A DNA stretch of 7,102 nt from an uncultured Bacilli bacterium (GTDB lineage Bacteria; Bacillota_I; Bacilli_A; RF39; UBA660): assembly GCA_944331945.1 (NCBI GenBank), contig CALVJC010000012.1:1-7102 (forward strand), written 5' to 3'. Shown one piece after another: positions 5,348-7,102 of the stretch (positions within the stretch are counted from its first letter, which is position 1; each line of letters begins with the position of its first letter). A model generated the notes under the pieces. That model was not told where the DNA came from. It ran no database searches and worked only from the letters and a program-made list of their open reading frames with translations. Position numbers and translations under genes: made by a program.

Positions 5348-6736
5348 ATGGAAAATCAGGAGGGAGTAGTTATTACAACTACCAATAAGAAAAAGAAAGG
5401 GAAAAGAAAGTTTATCGCAGTTATTATTTTAGCAGTCGCTCTTATGGCGATTGGAGTTGGGGTTTTCTTCAGTTATATGGGAAGTCCGAAAAAAATTATG
5501 GCGGATGCGGTAGACAAGCTGTCTGGAGAGTTAGAGTCTATTTTTCAGGAGAATAAAGAAGAGGAGTCCTATACAACTCATAGTGATGTAAATCTTGCTG
5601 TAGAAAGTGATTATATCAGTTATCTGGCTTCGCTTGATCCGACTTATCAACCGTTTCTTGCTTTGCTTCAGAATATTAGTCAATTAGATACCGATGTTAC
5701 GATAACGCAAGATGTGGAACAAGAGCAGTTCCTTGCAACTGTTCGCAGTAATTTAAATGGAACCAATTTATTGGATATTCGCTATTTGATTCAAGATAAT
5801 CAAGCCTACTATTTTATTCAAAATTTCTTATCTACTTATATACATTTAGGAGAAAATAATTATTTTGCCGATTTAAATCAAACGGGAGAAGCAGAAGAGC
5901 AGAAATATTTAGCGGAATTCCTTTTAGAGTCGTTTAAACGTAATTTAAAAAATTCCTACTTTATCAAACAACAAGCGGAAACGGAGTTAGATGGAAAAAA
6001 TCAAGAAGCAACTAAGATTACTCTTGTTTTAGATGATCATAATATGAGTGAACTTGCTTCTAATATTTTGAAAGATTTACAAGCGGATGAGCGAAGCAGT
6101 GAAATTCTAAGTGCTTATGATTCCGAATTTGCCGATTTATCGATTGATGTAGTAGAAAGTACGGATATCGAAGAAGCCATTACGATTAGTATCTATACGA
6201 CTTCATGGAATTATGAAGCAAGAAAATATGAAGTGGCTTATTCTTATGACGGAGAAGAAAGTTTCCGTATTTCTTATGAATTACAGGAAAATCGTGGGGT
6301 TTTACAACTCGATCTTGCTGGGGAAGTGATTACGGCCACCATTGTGGAAACCAATGAGGGTACCACAATTACTTACTATGATCAAAATGATAATCAAATT
6401 GGGGTCATGGAATTTACGAATCACGGTGCTATGAGTTCTCTTACGTATCAATATGAAAGCGATGGTGTAGGGTTATTGATTGATTTTCATTCTGAACAAG
6501 CGAATAGTACTACCAATACGACGCTTCAATTTCAAATGACCGCAGAGGGAATTAGTATTATTGATATTCAAGCCGATATTACAACAGAACAAACGGATGC
6601 AGAAGAAATTATGGCAGATGTGAGTGGTGCTATTTCGGAAGAGGATATTACCGAAGAACAACAACAGCAATTAAATCAAATCTTTGCCAATTTCTTCCTT
6701 GCTTTAATGGGCTATCAAGGTGGTACGAATATTTAG
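5348..6736 (+). CDS. Single-pass membrane-anchored extracytoplasmic protein, unknown function
   Basis: A 462-residue protein. A short N-terminus with a Lys/Arg cluster (14-21) precedes one hydrophobic helix (about 22-41). The remaining 420 or so residues, starting GSPKKIMADAVDKL, are acidic and hydrophilic. By the positive-inside rule the large domain faces outward. There is no lipobox or sorting motif, so it should stay anchored by the helix. The body alternates short beta-like stretches rich in Thr, Ile, Tyr and Val, as in lipocalin- or LolA-like sheets; similar N-anchor plus SPKKI proteins occur as uncharacterised families in gut Bacilli. No enzyme motif is visible. The start has AAAGGAG at 7-nt spacing and its own promoter, and a terminator follows, so it is monocistronic. 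Expression is independent of the upstream decayed block. Confidence 0.88.
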   Translation: MENQEGVVITTTNKKKKGKRKFIAVIILAVALMAIGVGVFFSYMGSPKKIMADAVDKLSGELESIFQENKEEESYTTHSDVNLAVESDYISYLASLDPTYQPFLALLQNISQLDTDVTITQDVEQEQFLATVRSNLNGTNLLDIRYLIQDNQAYYFIQNFLSTYIHLGENNYFADLNQTGEAEEQKYLAEFLLESFKRNLKNSYFIKQQAETELDGKNQEATKITLVLDDHNMSELASNILKDLQADERSSEILSAYDSEFADLSIDVVESTDIEEAITISIYTTSWNYEARKYEVAYSYDGEESFRISYELQENRGVLQLDLAGEVITATIVETNEGTTITYYDQNDNQIGVMEFTNHGAMSSLTYQYESDGVGLLIDFHSEQANSTTNTTLQFQMTAEGISIIDIQADITTEQTDAEEIMADVSGAISEEDITEEQQQQLNQIFANFFLALMGYQGGTNI

Positions 6737-6784
6737 TTTCTTTTGAAAAAGTTTTCCTAAATGGAGGGTTAGTGTAGAATAAGT

Positions 6785-6799
6785 GTGGAGATTTTCCAC
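6785..6799. other. Small inverted repeat GTGGA-5-TCCAC
   Basis: GTGGA (6785-6789) and TCCAC (6795-6799) can form a 5-bp stem with a GATTT loop, 48 bp after the stop of the exported-protein gene. A-rich sequence follows, so it is not a plus-strand terminator. The rest of 6737-6840 is AT-rich with no supportable gene. Confidence 0.25.
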
Positions 6800-6840
6800 C
6801 TAAAAATAAGATTTATAATTTAAATTAATTGTAAGTTGGA

Positions 6841-6870
6841 AGGAGTAGATAGTCAATATCTATTCTTTTT
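6841..6870 (+). terminator. Intrinsic terminator between convergent genes
   Basis: GAGTAGATA (6843-6851) pairs with TATCTATTC (6857-6865), with one G-T wobble and a GTCAA loop, followed by five T (6866-6870). It would end plus-strand transcription from the 5348 gene. Its T-tract overlaps the stop codon of the minus-strand gene. Read from the minus strand, the hairpin is followed by CTTCC rather than a U-tract, so it should mainly work in the plus direction. Confidence 0.7.
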
Positions 6871-7102
6871 ATATTACGTAAATTTCCTGTCTAATTGATA
6901 CAAGTTCTTTTAGTCTGTTATTTTCTTTTGCAGTATCAAGTATAGGTAAATTGGTGTTTATTTTATATTCTAATGAATGATTAGAAGTTAATTTTTGATC
7001 ATATTTGATATTGCAAAGCTTTCTTACCTTAATATTTATTACTTCATAATTGTTAGTTCCATATTTTAAATTATAATAATCTTCAATAGTTAATTCATGT
7101 TT
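6869..7102 (-). CDS. C-terminal part of a minus-strand protein, 5' end outside the window
   Basis: Read on the minus strand, one phase is open from the right edge (7102) to TAA at 6871-6869, giving 77 residues without an in-frame ATG, so the start must lie beyond the window. The peptide begins KHELTIEDYYNLKYG and ends LKELVSIRQEIYVI. It is rich in Lys, Asn, Tyr and Ile, as expected for this base composition, with a probable C-terminal helix. I do not recognise a family. An open stretch of 77 codons in such AT-rich DNA, ending next to a terminator, favours a real gene over chance. It is convergent with the exported-protein gene. Confidence 0.6.
   Translation of the reverse strand, partial: KHELTIEDYYNLKYGTNNYEVINIKVRKLCNIKYDQKLTSNHSLEYKINTNLPILDTAKENNRLKELVSIRQEIYVI

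Noticed and set aside
6785..6799. GTGGA/TCCAC hairpin as the terminator of the 5348 gene
   Set aside because: It is followed by A-rich sequence rather than a T-run; the hairpin at 6841-6870 has the proper T-tract.

Overview
The window is AT-rich DNA from a low-GC Gram-positive bacterium, most likely a gut-associated member of the Bacilli or Erysipelotrichia. The reasons are strong AGGAGG-type ribosome binding sites, TG-N-TATAAT promoters, short-stem U-tract terminators, a Firmicutes-style lipobox, and protein families common in that group. The species assignment is inference. TAG, TGA and TAA all serve as normal stops here.

Layout. Bases 1-316 hold no normal gene. They contain what looks like a 213-bp miniature inverted-repeat element (43-255) flanked by an 8-bp direct repeat. 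Inside it are a terminator-like hairpin with a perfect DnaA box in its apical part, an extended -10 promoter, an SD, and a 17-codon stub that ends in the right terminal repeat. This fits an internally deleted insertion sequence. From 317 to about 5300 there is one run of plus-strand genes: an ST7-like TPR protein (317-1156); a flavodoxin-fold NAD(P)H/FMN oxidoreductase broken by an in-frame TAG (1153-1785); a cytoplasmic protein with two tandem HExxH...E zinc-peptidase domains (1802-3166); a Nudix hydrolase (3248-3703); a small lipoprotein (3736-4293); a phage Gp37/Gp68-like (DUF5131) gene split by a 1-nt deletion (4311-5068); and the N-terminal stub of a DUF3737-like gene (5092-5226). A clear intrinsic terminator follows (5272-5300). 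An extended -10 promoter then drives a separate gene for a single-pass exported protein of unknown function (5348-6736), ended by a second terminator (6841-6870). A minus-strand gene enters from the right edge and stops at 6871-6869.

How the genes relate. Spacing of -4 to about 30 nt, plus one 81-nt gap, suggests that 317-5226 is largely co-transcribed, but the products do not form an obvious pathway. They read as a loose accessory set. Three of its seven genes are disrupted while their neighbours are intact, so the block is decaying or the assembly carries errors. I found no CRISPR array, tRNA, rRNA, toxin-antitoxin pair or defence system. The points most worth following are the miniature element, the double-headed metallopeptidase, and the UAG inside the cysteine cluster of the oxidoreductase.
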